Source: Neorhizobium alkalisoli (lineage in GTDB: Bacteria > Pseudomonadota > Alphaproteobacteria > Rhizobiales > Rhizobiaceae). Taken from it: DNA of 64,000 bases. The notes below the pieces were generated by a model. It saw only the letters and a program-made list of their open reading frames with translations, made no database searches and was not told the DNA's origin. The stretch's first letter is position 1. Each line of letters opens with the position of its first letter. Below are positions 7,158 to 16,372 of the stretch, piece by piece. The stretch lies in assembly GCF_007829835.1 (NCBI RefSeq), contig NZ_VIWP01000002.1, positions 186,001 through 250,000 of the forward strand. The letters run 5' to 3'. Made by a program: the position numbers and the translations under genes.

Positions 7158-10076
7158 ATGGCAGACAAAATGCTTATCGACGCGTCTCACGAAGAGGAGA
7201 CGCGCGTAGTCGTCGTACGCGGCAATCGCATCGAAGAATTCGATTTCGAATCGCAGCATAAGAAGCAGATACGCGGCAATATCTATCTGGCGAAGGTGAC
7301 ACGGGTCGAACCGTCCCTTCAGGCCGCGTTCGTGGATTACGGCGGCAACCGCCACGGCTTCCTCGCCTTCGCGGAAATCCATCCCGACTATTACCAGATC
7401 CCGCTTGCCGACCGGCAGGCGCTGATGCAGCAGGAAGCGGAAGATCAGCGCAAGATCGCTGAAGCCGACGCCATGGATCCTGTTGTCGATCTCGCCAACG
7501 AGGAACAGCCGGATATCGGCATCGTTCCGGCCGCACCGGTAGAGGCCGCAGCGCCTGAGGCCGTAGCCGAAGTCGTCGAGGCTGTTACCGAGACCACCGC
7601 GGAAGCCGCAGAGCCGGCGCCTGAAGAAAAGAAGACCAAGCCGCGCCGCAGCCGCGCCAAGAAGAAGCCGGAGGCCGCAAAGGCCGAAGAGGCTTCTTCC
7701 GAAGAGACCGCTGACGCCGCGCCTGCCCCGTCCGAGGATCAGGGCAACGACGATTCGACGCCGGACAGCATGGCCGCCATGGTCGATACCGACTCGATCT
7801 CGGAAGACGTCGATTCGCGCCGCCGTCGTGATGACGACGAGGATGACGACGACGATCATCACGAGAAGGAAGAAATCGAATCCGTCGGCGCAGAAGACGC
7901 GATGGAAGAAGTTCCGGATCGCGTCGTGCGCCGCCCGCGCAAGCAGTACCGCATCCAGGAAGTCATCAAGCGCCGACAGATCCTGCTCGTGCAGGTGGCC
8001 AAGGAAGAACGCGGCAACAAGGGCGCAGCGCTGACCACCTATCTGTCGCTTGCAGGCCGTTATTCGGTCCTGATGCCGAACACGGCACGGGGCGGCGGCA
8101 TTTCCCGCAAGATCACCCAGCCGGCCGACCGCAAGCGCCTCAAGGAAGTTGCGCGCGAGCTGGACGTGCCGCAGGGCATGGGTGTCATCCTGCGCACCGC
8201 AGGCGCCAACCGCACTCGCGTCGAGATCAAGCGCGACTTCGAATATCTGATGCGCCTGTGGGAAAACGTCCGCACGCTGACCCTGCAGTCGACCGCGCCG
8301 ACCCTCGTTTATGAAGAAGGCTCGCTGATCAAGCGTTCGATCCGCGACCTGTATAACAAGGACATCAACGAGGTCATCGTCTCCGGCGAAGAAGGCTATC
8401 GTGAAGCGAAAGACTTCATGAAGATGCTGATGCCGAGCCATGCCAAGGTGGTTCAGCCCTATCGCGACCTGCACCCGATCTTCTCGCGTTCCGGCATCGA
8501 AGCGCAGCTCGACCGCATGCTGCAGCCGCAGGTGACGCTGAAGTCCGGTGGCTACCTGATCATCAACCAGACCGAGGCGCTGGTTGCCGTCGACGTCAAC
8601 TCCGGCCGTTCGACCCGCGAGCACTCGATCGAAGACACGGCACTGCAGACCAACCTGGAAGCGGCTGAGGAAGTCGCCCGCCAGCTGCGCCTGCGCGACC
8701 TTGCCGGCCTGATCGTCATCGACTTCATCGACATGGAAGAAAAGCGCAACAACCGCGCTGTCGAGAAGAAGCTGAAGGATTGCCTGAAGAACGACCGTGC
8801 CCGTATCCAGGTTGGCCGCATCTCGCATTTCGGCCTTCTGGAAATGTCGCGCCAGCGTATCCGCGCATCGGTTCTCGAATCGACGACGCAGATCTGCTCG
8901 CATTGCGGCGGTACCGGTCACGTTCGCTCGCAGTCTTCCGTCGGCCTGCATGTCCTGCGCGGCATCGAGGAATACCTGCTCAAGAACACGACGCACGACA
9001 TTACCGTGCGCACGACGCCCGACATCGCGCTCTACCTGCTCAACCACAAGCGCGCGACCGTGGTGGATTACGAAAACCGCTTCGGCGTCTCGATCTTCAT
9101 CGAATCCGACGTCAGCATCGGTTCGAACCATTTTGCGATCGACAAGGGCGAGCCGGTTGAAAACCCGGTCCGCATCGAGAGCCTGATGCAGTTCGCGGCG
9201 ATCCCGGTCGAGGAAGAAGACGATGTCGTCATCGAGATCGACGAGGAAGAAGACGAGGAAGAGCTGAACGCAGCTCCGGCCCAGGCTTCCGGCGAACGCG
9301 CCCAGCAGAGCGATGAAAACGGCCGCAAGCGCAAGCGTCGCCGCCGTCGTCGCAATCGCGGCGGTGAACGCAATGGCGAAGCGCAGGCTTCCGACGCTGA
9401 TGGCCAGGACCTTACAGCCGAAGATGGCGACGAGGACGAGGATGATGCAGCCGAAGGCGCCGTCAGCGCCGAGGGTGCAGAAACCGGCGAAGGCGATGAA
9501 GGTGCGCGCCGCAAACGTCGCCGTCGTGGCAAGCGTGGTGGCCGCCGCAACCGCGGTGACGAGGACGGCAGCGAAATGACGGCTTCCGAAGCCGGCGACG
9601 ACGAAGCATCGTCGGATGAAGCCGGTGCCGAGGCGGAAGATGCGGTTGTCGCAGTCGAAGCTGCCGAGGAAACGACCGCAGCCGTTGTCGAGCCTGTAGC
9701 CGAAGAGGCTCCGGCTGAAGTTGCAGCACCGAAGCCGCGCCGCTCGCGCCGTGGCAAGGCTGCGACTGCAGCAACGGAAGAAGCGCCTGCCGCCGAGGCC
9801 CCTGCTCCGGTCGAAGCCGTTGCGGAACCGGTCAAAGCGGCTCCGGTCGTCGAAACGCCTGTCGTTGCCGAAGAACAGCCCGCAGCGGCTGCAGAAGCGG
9901 AAGCTGAAACGGCTGAAGGCGACGACAAGCCGGCCCGCGCCAACCGCGCCTCCAACATCTCCTCCTCCAGCGAGGCGGTGGTGAAAAGCTCCGACCCGGC
10001 AGCAGCACCGGAAACCGATGGCGAAGCCGGCAAGCCCAAGAAGGCTGGCTGGTGGCAGCGCCGCGGCTTCTTCTGA
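7158..10076 (+). CDS. rne: ribonuclease E
   Basis: RNase E is the main endonuclease of mRNA decay and rRNA/tRNA processing (972 residues here). The split S1 domain starts at about residue 35. It is interrupted by an acidic and Ala/Pro/Glu-rich insert (about 105-265) and resumes at IQEVIKRRQILLVQ. The DNase I-like catalytic core shows Asp479 (VDVNSG) and Asp522 (IDFIDM). The Zn-link is CSHCGG (Cys580, Cys583). These positions are about 176 residues higher than in E. coli RNase E, which measures the insert. The C-terminal half is disordered, with arginine-rich blocks (RKRKRRRRRRNRGG and similar) and a terminal GWWQRRGFF, probably an RNA- and degradosome-binding tail. Confidence 0.97.
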   Translation: MADKMLIDASHEEETRVVVVRGNRIEEFDFESQHKKQIRGNIYLAKVTRVEPSLQAAFVDYGGNRHGFLAFAEIHPDYYQIPLADRQALMQQEAEDQRKIAEADAMDPVVDLANEEQPDIGIVPAAPVEAAAPEAVAEVVEAVTETTAEAAEPAPEEKKTKPRRSRAKKKPEAAKAEEASSEETADAAPAPSEDQGNDDSTPDSMAAMVDTDSISEDVDSRRRRDDDEDDDDDHHEKEEIESVGAEDAMEEVPDRVVRRPRKQYRIQEVIKRRQILLVQVAKEERGNKGAALTTYLSLAGRYSVLMPNTARGGGISRKITQPADRKRLKEVARELDVPQGMGVILRTAGANRTRVEIKRDFEYLMRLWENVRTLTLQSTAPTLVYEEGSLIKRSIRDLYNKDINEVIVSGEEGYREAKDFMKMLMPSHAKVVQPYRDLHPIFSRSGIEAQLDRMLQPQVTLKSGGYLIINQTEALVAVDVNSGRSTREHSIEDTALQTNLEAAEEVARQLRLRDLAGLIVIDFIDMEEKRNNRAVEKKLKDCLKNDRARIQVGRISHFGLLEMSRQRIRASVLESTTQICSHCGGTGHVRSQSSVGLHVLRGIEEYLLKNTTHDITVRTTPDIALYLLNHKRATVVDYENRFGVSIFIESDVSIGSNHFAIDKGEPVENPVRIESLMQFAAIPVEEEDDVVIEIDEEEDEEELNAAPAQASGERAQQSDENGRKRKRRRRRRNRGGERNGEAQASDADGQDLTAEDGDEDEDDAAEGAVSAEGAETGEGDEGARRKRRRRGKRGGRRNRGDEDGSEMTASEAGDDEASSDEAGAEAEDAVVAVEAAEETTAAVVEPVAEEAPAEVAAPKPRRSRRGKAATAATEEAPAAEAPAPVEAVAEPVKAAPVVETPVVAEEQPAAAAEAEAETAEGDDKPARANRASNISSSSEAVVKSSDPAAAPETDGEAGKPKKAGWWQRRGFF

Positions 10077-10101
10077 GCCTGGTCAATATTCTGGATTATC
10101 G

Positions 10102-10130
10102 AAACGGCCGCGTCAGCGGCCGTTTCTCGT
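10102..10130 (+). terminator. probable terminator after rne
   Basis: A perfect 10-bp stem (AAACGGCCGC, loop GTCA, then its complement) is followed by a weak T-rich stretch, 25 bases after the rne stop. Confidence 0.7.
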
Positions 10131-10360
10131 TGGATGACACCGCATCCTCTGTTGAGGATCTGATTCACACGACGGCCGTAAACATCGCTTGGAAAAGGTT
10201 TTTTCGATTCTCGCGGCGCCGGTTTACGCAGTTGTGAAAGTCGAGTTGGCCTCCCCGTTCGTTTTCGGGTTTCCAGACGGTCTTTCCTGACTTAATTTCG
10301 GCCCGAATCGAACTGCTGTTCGGCATTTCTGCATTTCACCTTCTTCGACATGAGGACCGG

Positions 10361-11122
10361 ATGACCTTCTTCAAGAAATTTGCTCTTGCCGGCGTCTTGG
10401 TCGCTGCTGGATTTTCGGCTGCCGCCCCGGCACTCGCACTCGATGACACGCAGAAGAAGGAAATGGGCGAATTCATCCGCCAGTATCTGATCGACAATCC
10501 GGAAGTGCTGATCGAGGCGCAGAACGCGCTTGAAGCCAAGCAGCAGGCCCAGCGCGTCGACCAGTCGACCAAGGCGGTCGCAGCCTACAAGGACACGATC
10601 TTCGCCTCTCCGTCCGACATCACGCTCGGCAATCCGAAGGGCGACGTCACCATCGTCGAATTCTTCGATTACAATTGCGGCTATTGCAAACACGCACTGT
10701 CCGACATGGACGGCATTCTGTCCAAGGACAAGAATGTCCGCTTCATCCTGAAGGAATTCCCGATCCTCGGACCGGATTCGGTTGCTGCGCACCGCGTGGC
10801 GAATGCCGTGCGCCTGGTCGCGCCGACGAAATATCCGGAATTCCATCGCAAGCTCCTCGGCGGCACGGCGCATGCTTCGGAACAGACGGCCCTTGCCGTT
10901 GCAAAGTCGCTTGGCGTCGACGAGGCTGCGATCCGCAAGTCGATGGCCGACAAGCCGAATGACGATCAGGTGCGCGAGACCTACCAGCTGGCCAACGCGA
11001 TCGGCATTACCGGCACGCCGACCTATGTCGTCGGCGACGAGGCCGTATTCGGTGCCGTCGGCGGTGAAACGCTGGAAGAGAAGATCTCCAATGTGCGTTC
11101 CTGCGGCAAGGCAAGCTGCTGA
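10361..11122 (+). CDS. DsbA-family thiol-disulfide oxidoreductase
   Basis: This is a periplasmic thioredoxin-fold protein (253 residues) with a clear signal peptide ending near ALA at residue 27. The redox motif is CGYC (Cys106-Cys109) inside VEFFDYNCGYCK, and the cis-proline loop is GTPTYVV near residue 219. The helical N-terminal segment (about 28-75) resembles the Com1/ScsC-type DsbA relatives, which may oxidise or isomerise exported proteins. No membrane partner of the ScsB/DsbD type is adjacent. It stands alone between rne and aroQ, so its specific substrates are unknown. Confidence 0.9.
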   Translation: MTFFKKFALAGVLVAAGFSAAAPALALDDTQKKEMGEFIRQYLIDNPEVLIEAQNALEAKQQAQRVDQSTKAVAAYKDTIFASPSDITLGNPKGDVTIVEFFDYNCGYCKHALSDMDGILSKDKNVRFILKEFPILGPDSVAAHRVANAVRLVAPTKYPEFHRKLLGGTAHASEQTALAVAKSLGVDEAAIRKSMADKPNDDQVRETYQLANAIGITGTPTYVVGDEAVFGAVGGETLEEKISNVRSCGKASC

Positions 11123-11270
11123 TCTTCCGATCCGAACATCCTCCCCTTTATCGCCCTTGGCCTTGACTTCCGTGGACGGCGGCCTCTTTCGGCCTGCCGG
11201 GGGCTTTTCCTTGCGGTCCTAGCGGTCTATAGGTGGCCGCAGATTTGTGGATGGAACTTCTAAGATTGCG

Positions 11271-11708
11271 ATGAGCAAAACGATCTTCGTTCTCAACGGC
11301 CCCAACCTCAACATGTTGGGGAAGCGGGAACCGGGCATTTATGGCGGCAAGACGCTCGATGATATCGCTGCCGATTGCCGCGCCGCCGGCGACGCTCTTG
11401 GCTTCACCGTCGACTTTCGCCAGAGCAACCACGAAGGCGTGCTGATCGACTGGATCCATGAGGCCGGCGAGAAAGCCGCCGGTGTCGCGTTCAACGCGGG
11501 TGCCTATACCCACACTTCGATTGCGCTGCACGACGCCATTCGTGCGATATCCGTACCAGTCGTGGAAGTTCACATCTCGAATGTGCATGCCCGGGAAGAG
11601 TTCCGGCACCATTCGGCGATAGCGGCGGCCTGCAAGGGCGTCATCTGCGGGTTCGGGCCGACGAGCTACATTCTCGCCCTGCACGCCTTGAAATCCATCA
11701 CTGCCTGA
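11271..11708 (+). CDS. aroQ: type II 3-dehydroquinate dehydratase
   Basis: This enzyme catalyses the third step of the shikimate pathway, 3-dehydroquinate to 3-dehydroshikimate, as a dodecamer. The 145-residue chain contains NGPNLNMLGKREPGIYG (substrate Asn, catalytic Arg/Tyr loop), FRQSNHEG, NAGAYTHTSIALHDA and EVHISNVHAREEFR, all type II hallmarks. I chose the ATG at 11271, giving MSKTIFVLNG and the usual family length. A GTG at 11247 would add eight residues. It is followed 28 bases later by accB, so co-transcription with accB-accC is plausible. Confidence 0.96.
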   Translation: MSKTIFVLNGPNLNMLGKREPGIYGGKTLDDIAADCRAAGDALGFTVDFRQSNHEGVLIDWIHEAGEKAAGVAFNAGAYTHTSIALHDAIRAISVPVVEVHISNVHAREEFRHHSAIAAACKGVICGFGPTSYILALHALKSITA

Positions 11709-11736
11709 CAACATAAACAAAACAATAGGGTTTGCT

Positions 11737-12204
11737 ATGTCTGAGAAGAAAGCCGGTATCGACAAGGGTCTGATCCGCGATCTCGCGAACATCCTGAAGG
11801 ACACCGATCTGACCGAGATCGAAGTCGAACAGGACGATCTCCGTATCCGCGTATCGCGCCAGGGCAATACGCAGTATATCCAGGCTCCGATCGCAGCAGC
11901 ACCGGTTGCCGCCGCTGCACCTGTCGCGGCCGTTGCAGCTGCTCCGGCCGCTGCTGCCGGTCCGGACCTGAAGAATGCCGTCACGGCCCCGATGGTCGGC
12001 ACTGTCTACATGGCACCGGCTCCCGGCTCGCGCGCTTTCATCGAAGTCGGCGCCACCGTCAAGGAAGGCCAGACCCTGCTCATCATCGAAGCCATGAAGA
12101 CGATGAACCAGATCCCGTCGCCGAAGTCCGGCAAGGTCGTGGAAATCCTGGTCAACGACGCGCAGCCTGTCGAATACGGCCAGCCGCTCGTCATCGTCGA
12201 GTAA
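11737..12204 (+). CDS. accB: biotin carboxyl carrier protein of acetyl-CoA carboxylase
   Basis: BCCP carries the biotin that shuttles carboxyl groups in the first step of fatty-acid synthesis (155 residues). The N-terminal helix region is followed by an Ala/Pro-rich mobile linker (about 50-76). The lipoyl-like domain then carries the biotinylation motif EAMKTMNQ, with the modified Lys at residue 121. It is 11 bases upstream of accC, forming the usual accBC operon. BirA, the ligase that attaches the biotin, is encoded at about 61 kb in the same window. Confidence 0.97.
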   Translation: MSEKKAGIDKGLIRDLANILKDTDLTEIEVEQDDLRIRVSRQGNTQYIQAPIAAAPVAAAAPVAAVAAAPAAAAGPDLKNAVTAPMVGTVYMAPAPGSRAFIEVGATVKEGQTLLIIEAMKTMNQIPSPKSGKVVEILVNDAQPVEYGQPLVIVE

Positions 12205-12215
12205 GGCTTGAGCCC

Positions 12216-13562
12216 ATGATTTCCAAGATCCTCATAGCCAACCGCGGTGAAATCGCACTTCGCGTCCTGCGCGCCTGCAAGGAGCTCGGAATTGCGACGG
12301 TTGCGGTTCATTCGACCGCCGATTCCGATGCGATGCATGTGCGCCTGGCAGACGAAAGCGTCTGCATCGGCCCGCCGCCTTCGCGTGACAGCTATCTGAA
12401 CATCCATCAGATCGTTGCCGCCTGCGAGATCACTGGCGCTGACGCCGTGCATCCCGGTTACGGCTTCCTGTCGGAAAATGCCAAGTTCGCCGATATTCTC
12501 GACGCCCATGGCATCACCTTCATCGGACCGACCGCCGACCATATCCGCATCATGGGCGACAAGATCACCGCCAAGCAGACGGCACAGGAACTGGGTATCC
12601 CGGTCGTGCCCGGCTCGGACGGCGAAGTGAAGCCCGAGAACGCGATGGAAATCGCCCGCAAGATCGGCTTCCCGGTTCTCATCAAGGCAACCGCAGGCGG
12701 CGGCGGCCGCGGCATGAAGGTCGCCAAGACCGAAGAAGATCTGGACGAAGCCGTGGCGACCGCCCGGACCGAAGCGTTGAACGCTTTCGGCAATGACGCG
12801 GTCTACATGGAAAAATATCTCGAAAAGCCGCGGCATATCGAGATCCAGGTCGTCGGCGACGGCGCAGGCAATGCGATCCATCTCGGCGAACGTGACTGCT
12901 CGCTGCAGCGCCGTCACCAGAAGGTCTGGGAAGAAGCCAATTCCCCTGCCCTCACCGTCGAGCAGCGGATGAAGATCGGCCAGGTCTGCGCCGATGCGAT
13001 GAAGAAGCTGAAATATCGCGGCGCCGGCACGATCGAGTTCCTCTACGAAAACGGCGAGTTCTATTTCATCGAAATGAACACCCGTCTTCAGGTCGAACAC
13101 CCGATCACCGAAGCGATCACCGGCATCGACCTCGTGCACGAGCAGATCCGCGTCGCTTCCGGCAACGGCCTGTCCGTGACCCAGGACGAGATCGTCTTTC
13201 AGGGCCATGCGATCGAATGCCGTATCAATGCCGAGGATCCGCGCACCTTCGTACCCTCGCCCGGTACGATCACCTATTTCCACGCTCCGGGTGGTCTTGG
13301 CGTTCGCGTCGATTCGGGTGCCTATGCCGGCTACAAGATCCCGCCATACTATGACAGCCTGATCGGCAAACTGATCGTGCATGGTCGCACGCGCAGCGAA
13401 TGCATGATGCGCTTGCGGCGCGTCCTCGACGAATTCGTCGTTGACGGCATCAAGACCACGCTGCCGCTCTTCCAGGAACTTGTCGACAATCCCGATATCG
13501 CAGCCGGCGATTACGACATCCACTGGCTGGAGAAGCATCTGGCGGCAACGTCCGCTCAGTAA
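12216..13562 (+). CDS. accC: biotin carboxylase subunit of acetyl-CoA carboxylase
   Basis: This is an ATP-grasp enzyme (448 residues) that carboxylates biotin on AccB using bicarbonate and ATP. It opens with the characteristic [14 protein letters not shown]. It has the glycine-rich ATP lid GGGGRGMK and the active-site stretch [14 protein letters not shown], followed by the C-terminal biotin carboxylase domain. Length matches the family. It directly follows accB, and the next gene, aat, begins only 8 bases after its stop. Confidence 0.98.
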   Translation: MISKILIANRGEIALRVLRACKELGIATVAVHSTADSDAMHVRLADESVCIGPPPSRDSYLNIHQIVAACEITGADAVHPGYGFLSENAKFADILDAHGITFIGPTADHIRIMGDKITAKQTAQELGIPVVPGSDGEVKPENAMEIARKIGFPVLIKATAGGGGRGMKVAKTEEDLDEAVATARTEALNAFGNDAVYMEKYLEKPRHIEIQVVGDGAGNAIHLGERDCSLQRRHQKVWEEANSPALTVEQRMKIGQVCADAMKKLKYRGAGTIEFLYENGEFYFIEMNTRLQVEHPITEAITGIDLVHEQIRVASGNGLSVTQDEIVFQGHAIECRINAEDPRTFVPSPGTITYFHAPGGLGVRVDSGAYAGYKIPPYYDSLIGKLIVHGRTRSECMMRLRRVLDEFVVDGIKTTLPLFQELVDNPDIAAGDYDIHWLEKHLAATSAQ

Positions 13563-13570
13563 GGAGATCA

Positions 13571-14188
13571 ATGGCAGGGCGTCGCGGCAAATACTATCCG
13601 GCGATTACACCGGAAATTCTGTTGCGCGCCTATTCCATCGGGCTTTTCCCGATGGCCGAAGCCGCGGACGACCCGGAGATTTTCTGGGTCGATCCGGAAA
13701 TGCGCGGCGTGCTGCCGCTCGATACGTTCCACGTTTCGAAAAGCCTTGCCAAGGCAATCCGCCAAAAACCTTTCGACATCCGCTTCGATACCGATTTTCC
13801 CGGTGTCATCGAGATGTGCGCAGAACCCGCGGAAGACAGGCCCAGCACCTGGATCAATGCCACGATCCGAAAGCTCTATTGCGAACTGCATGCCATGGGC
13901 CATGCCCATAGCGTCGAGGCCTTCGACGGCGACGAACTCGTCGGCGGGCTTTATGGCGTTTCGCTCGGCTCCGCCTTCTTCGGCGAAAGCATGTTCTCCC
14001 GCCGCACCAACGCGTCCAAGATTGCCCTCGTGCATCTCGTCGAGCGCCTGAAGCAGCACGGCTTTACGCTGCTCGACACGCAGTTCACCACCGAACACTT
14101 AAAGACGTTCGGCGCGATCGACGTGCCCAAGGACGAATATCTCGCCATGTTGCGGGCCGCCGTCGACGGGCCGCATCTGGTATTCTGA
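13571..14188 (+). CDS. aat: leucyl/phenylalanyl-tRNA--protein transferase
   Basis: Aat adds Leu or Phe to proteins with N-terminal Arg or Lys, marking them for ClpAP degradation by the N-end rule. The 205-residue protein shows the family stretches [63 protein letters not shown] and [16 protein letters not shown]. The ribosome binding site AAGGAG lies just before the ATG, immediately behind accC. It is probably the last gene of the aroQ/accBC unit, because the next gene points the other way. Confidence 0.96.
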   Translation: MAGRRGKYYPAITPEILLRAYSIGLFPMAEAADDPEIFWVDPEMRGVLPLDTFHVSKSLAKAIRQKPFDIRFDTDFPGVIEMCAEPAEDRPSTWINATIRKLYCELHAMGHAHSVEAFDGDELVGGLYGVSLGSAFFGESMFSRRTNASKIALVHLVERLKQHGFTLLDTQFTTEHLKTFGAIDVPKDEYLAMLRAAVDGPHLVF

Positions 14189-14209
14189 AATTCAGGAAAT
14201 AGAAGACGC

Positions 14210-14644
14210 TTACTTCGCTGCCTTGGCGGCGGGCGCCGGCACGTCCGAGGTCTGCTTGCAGCCTGTCAGCCAGACGTCATAGATCGGATGCTCGACGGCA
14301 TTGAGGCCGGGGCTGTCTGCGAACATCCAGCCGGAAAAGATGCGGCGGATCTTGCGGTCGAGCGTGATCTCGTCGACCTCGACGAAACCATCGATCTTCT
14401 GCACTTCCGTATCGTCGCGGGAATAACAGACCTTCGGCGTCACCTGCAGGGCGCCGTATTGCACGGTCTCGTTCAGATAGACGTCGAACTTGGTGATGCG
14501 GCCGGTGATCTTGTCGATGCCAGCGAACTCGGCGACGTGGTTCTCGATACGGGCCGCGGACGCCTCGCCTCCCATCAGAACCGGAACGATCGCCAGAAGG
14601 GCGCCGACCGCCAGTTTGCGTGAGATAAGCTTCGTCCGTGTCAT
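14210..14644 (-). CDS. DUF2155 exported protein
   Basis: This 144-residue secreted protein has an N-terminal signal sequence (about 1-31, ending GGEASA). The mature part matches the alphaproteobacterial DUF2155 pattern: KITGRITKFDVYLNETVQYGALQV, VCYSRD and the conserved IFSGWMFADSPGLNAVEHPIYDVWL. The function is unknown. I used the second of two adjacent ATGs because GGGA is then six bases upstream. It sits with NDUFA12 on the same strand, but an intergenic palindrome separates them. Two cysteines (in VCYSRD and LTGCK) could form a disulfide. Confidence 0.85.
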   Translation of the reverse strand: MTRTKLISRKLAVGALLAIVPVLMGGEASAARIENHVAEFAGIDKITGRITKFDVYLNETVQYGALQVTPKVCYSRDDTEVQKIDGFVEVDEITLDRKIRRIFSGWMFADSPGLNAVEHPIYDVWLTGCKQTSDVPAPAAKAAK

Positions 14645-14680
14645 CATTCATCCCGTCTCGACAGATTTTGTCCGCCGAGG

Positions 14681-14785
14681 ACTAAAGCGTGTCGCGATCT
14701 TTCAGATTCGCTCCGTACGCTTTAGTGTTTTGTTGGAGCATGTCGTTTTCGCAAAACCGCGGCACACTTTTGCGCGACATGCTTT
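14681..14785. repeat. rhizobial intergenic palindromic element
   Basis: There are two palindromes in tandem. ACTAAAGCGT (14681-14690) pairs with ACGCTTTAGT (14717-14726). GCATGTCG (14738-14745) pairs with CGACATGC (14775-14782), with a nested TTTTCGCAAAA. I recognise this layout as a multi-copy element of Rhizobium/Agrobacterium intergenic regions. The family assignment is from memory. Confidence 0.7.
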
Positions 14786-14832
14786 AAAAGTGGATTATGG
14801 CCAAAACAGGTGTCGGCCTCGAAAGGGCAGGA

Positions 14833-15231
14833 TCAGTTTCCTGGCGTCCAGGCGTCGTAATCGCCCGTGACGCGGGCGCGTTCACCGCCGGTCGCAAGCG
14901 AGCCCTTCGGGTGGTAGGCAAGCGGCGTACCGGTCATGTTGGCCTTGTGCGGCTTCTGCCATTCGCGGGCCTTGTAGTCTTCCTGCGACGGCGGAACGTC
15001 GGTGCGGTAGTGCATCCAGCCATGCCAGCCCGGCGCAATCGCCGAAGCCTCAGCATAACCCTTGTAAACGACCCAGCGCTTCGGCTTGCCCCACGAGGTC
15101 ATCGGACCTTCGTAATAGACATTGCCCATTTCATCCTCGCCAACCTTCTTGCCGTGGCGCCAGGTGAAGACCCTGGTCCCCATCGTCTGTCCGTTCCACC
15201 AAGTGAAGATCTGCAGCAGGAGGTTTTTCAT
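14833..15231 (-). CDS. NDUFA12-type NADH:ubiquinone oxidoreductase accessory subunit
   Basis: This is a 132-residue homologue of mitochondrial complex I subunit NDUFA12 (B17.2), found in alphaproteobacteria. Visible family features are the N-terminal FTWWNGQTMGTRVFTWRHG, the core GEDEMGNVYYEG followed by RWVVYKGYAEASAIAPGWHGWMHY, and the C-terminal YDAWTPGN. I chose the ATG at 15231, which follows a GGAA ribosome binding site; the longer frame adds non-family sequence. It probably assists assembly or stability of complex I at the inner membrane. The main nuo genes appear at 61-64 kb. Confidence 0.93.
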   Translation of the reverse strand: MKNLLLQIFTWWNGQTMGTRVFTWRHGKKVGEDEMGNVYYEGPMTSWGKPKRWVVYKGYAEASAIAPGWHGWMHYRTDVPPSQEDYKAREWQKPHKANMTGTPLAYHPKGSLATGGERARVTGDYDAWTPGN

Positions 15232-15370
15232 GGATGTTCCGTCGGCTTTGAAAGCAGGTTGGAAATACAATCTGATCGTAGGCTGGTCATTGGCTGGCCA
15301 ATGGCACCGCACTGCTTCGCTTATGCCGCTTGGCAGCGTGCGTGTCCAGTGATTCCGGCTTTTGGCACCT

Positions 15371-15832
15371 TTATTTGAGCTCCATCTTGAAGCCGAAATG
15401 GCCCTTGGAGAAACCCAGTCGCTCGTAGAAACGATGCGCGTCGATGCGCTTCATATTCGATGTCAGCCGCACGACCCGGCAGTCATGGCGCCGCGCTTCT
15501 TCGATGGCGTAAGCAATCATCTGGGCGCCGATACCGCGCCCGCGCATGTCGGCGCGGGTCTGGACGGCCTCGATGATCATCGTCAGCGAGCCGCGGCCGG
15601 TCAGGGTGCGATTGAAGACGATCTGGAACGTGCCGACGACCTCGCCATCAAGCTCGGCTGCAAACAGCTGCTCGTTCTGGGAGGCGTCGATGACATGAAA
15701 GGCACGCAGGTAATCGTCGAAGGCGGCAGCGTCCGTCGTATCGCCGTGACCGCCGACATCGTCGTCGGCGAAGAGAGCTATCAGGGCCGGCAGATCCGCC
15801 TCCCTTGCCCGGCGGATGATGATCTCGACCAT
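15371..15832 (-). CDS. GNAT family N-acetyltransferase
   Basis: This 153-residue protein has a single GNAT fold. The acetyl-CoA loop is visible as VQTRADMRGRGIGAQMIAYAIEEARR, and the C-terminal part is the typical AHRFYERLGFSKGHFGFKMEL. The start MVEIIIRRA at 15832 has the strong site GGGAGG upstream and places the gene 29 bases after the preceding GNAT gene. Together with gatB they form a three-gene unit. The substrate is unknown. Confidence 0.88.
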   Translation of the reverse strand: MVEIIIRRAREADLPALIALFADDDVGGHGDTTDAAAFDDYLRAFHVIDASQNEQLFAAELDGEVVGTFQIVFNRTLTGRGSLTMIIEAVQTRADMRGRGIGAQMIAYAIEEARRHDCRVVRLTSNMKRIDAHRFYERLGFSKGHFGFKMELK

Positions 15833-15861
15833 GTCATGCCCTCCCTGGTGCGTCTTTGCCT

Positions 15862-16368
15862 CTAATGCGAGGCCAGCCGCTTTTCCATGATGATCGCCGG
15901 CAGGCCGGAATTGGGGGCGCCCCACTCCTCCATGCGGTCGACCTCGACAAATCCGAGCCGCTCATAAAACGAAAAGGCCCGGACATTCTGCAACGCCACT
16001 TCCACCCGCATGATTTCGGCATCGGGGAAGCAGGTTTCGAGTTCGGCAAAGATATCGCGGCCGACACCCTCTCCCTGCGCCGAGGGGCGCACGTAGAGCT
16101 GATGCAGCATCACCGTCTTGTCCATCTTCGGATATTTGGCGGCATAACCGATGCCGCCGATCGAACGGCCGTCATCGGCGACGAGGAACTCGCCATCCTT
16201 CTTCAGGATGCGTGCCTTGATCGCGCCTGCCGAATGCCAGCTGCCGACCATGCGCGCCACCTGTTCGGGCCCGTAGAACGGGTCGTAGGAGGCATGGAAG
16301 GTTTCGGTGAGGACGGAGCGGATCTTTTCCACATCCTCCTCACCTGCGGTGCGAACGAAGTAGACCAT
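15862..16368 (-). CDS. GNAT family N-acetyltransferase
   Basis: This is a 168-residue single-domain acetyltransferase. It starts MVYFVRTAGEEDVEKIRSVL and has the acetyl-CoA binding segment YVRPSAQGEGVGRDIFAELE, ending with SFYERLGFVEVDRMEEWG. Its ribosome binding site GAGGAG overlaps the end of gatB, and its ATG is only four bases after the gatB stop. The two are almost certainly translationally coupled. Its substrate cannot be told. It is distinct from the neighbouring GNAT gene, with low visible similarity apart from the fold motifs. Confidence 0.88.
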   Translation of the reverse strand: MVYFVRTAGEEDVEKIRSVLTETFHASYDPFYGPEQVARMVGSWHSAGAIKARILKKDGEFLVADDGRSIGGIGYAAKYPKMDKTVMLHQLYVRPSAQGEGVGRDIFAELETCFPDAEIMRVEVALQNVRAFSFYERLGFVEVDRMEEWGAPNSGLPAIIMEKRLASH

Positions 16369-16372
16369 AAGC

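Noticed and set aside
7155-9131. Minus-strand frame of 658 residues across rne
   Set aside because: Antisense shadow of rne, whose catalytic residues are intact on the plus strand.
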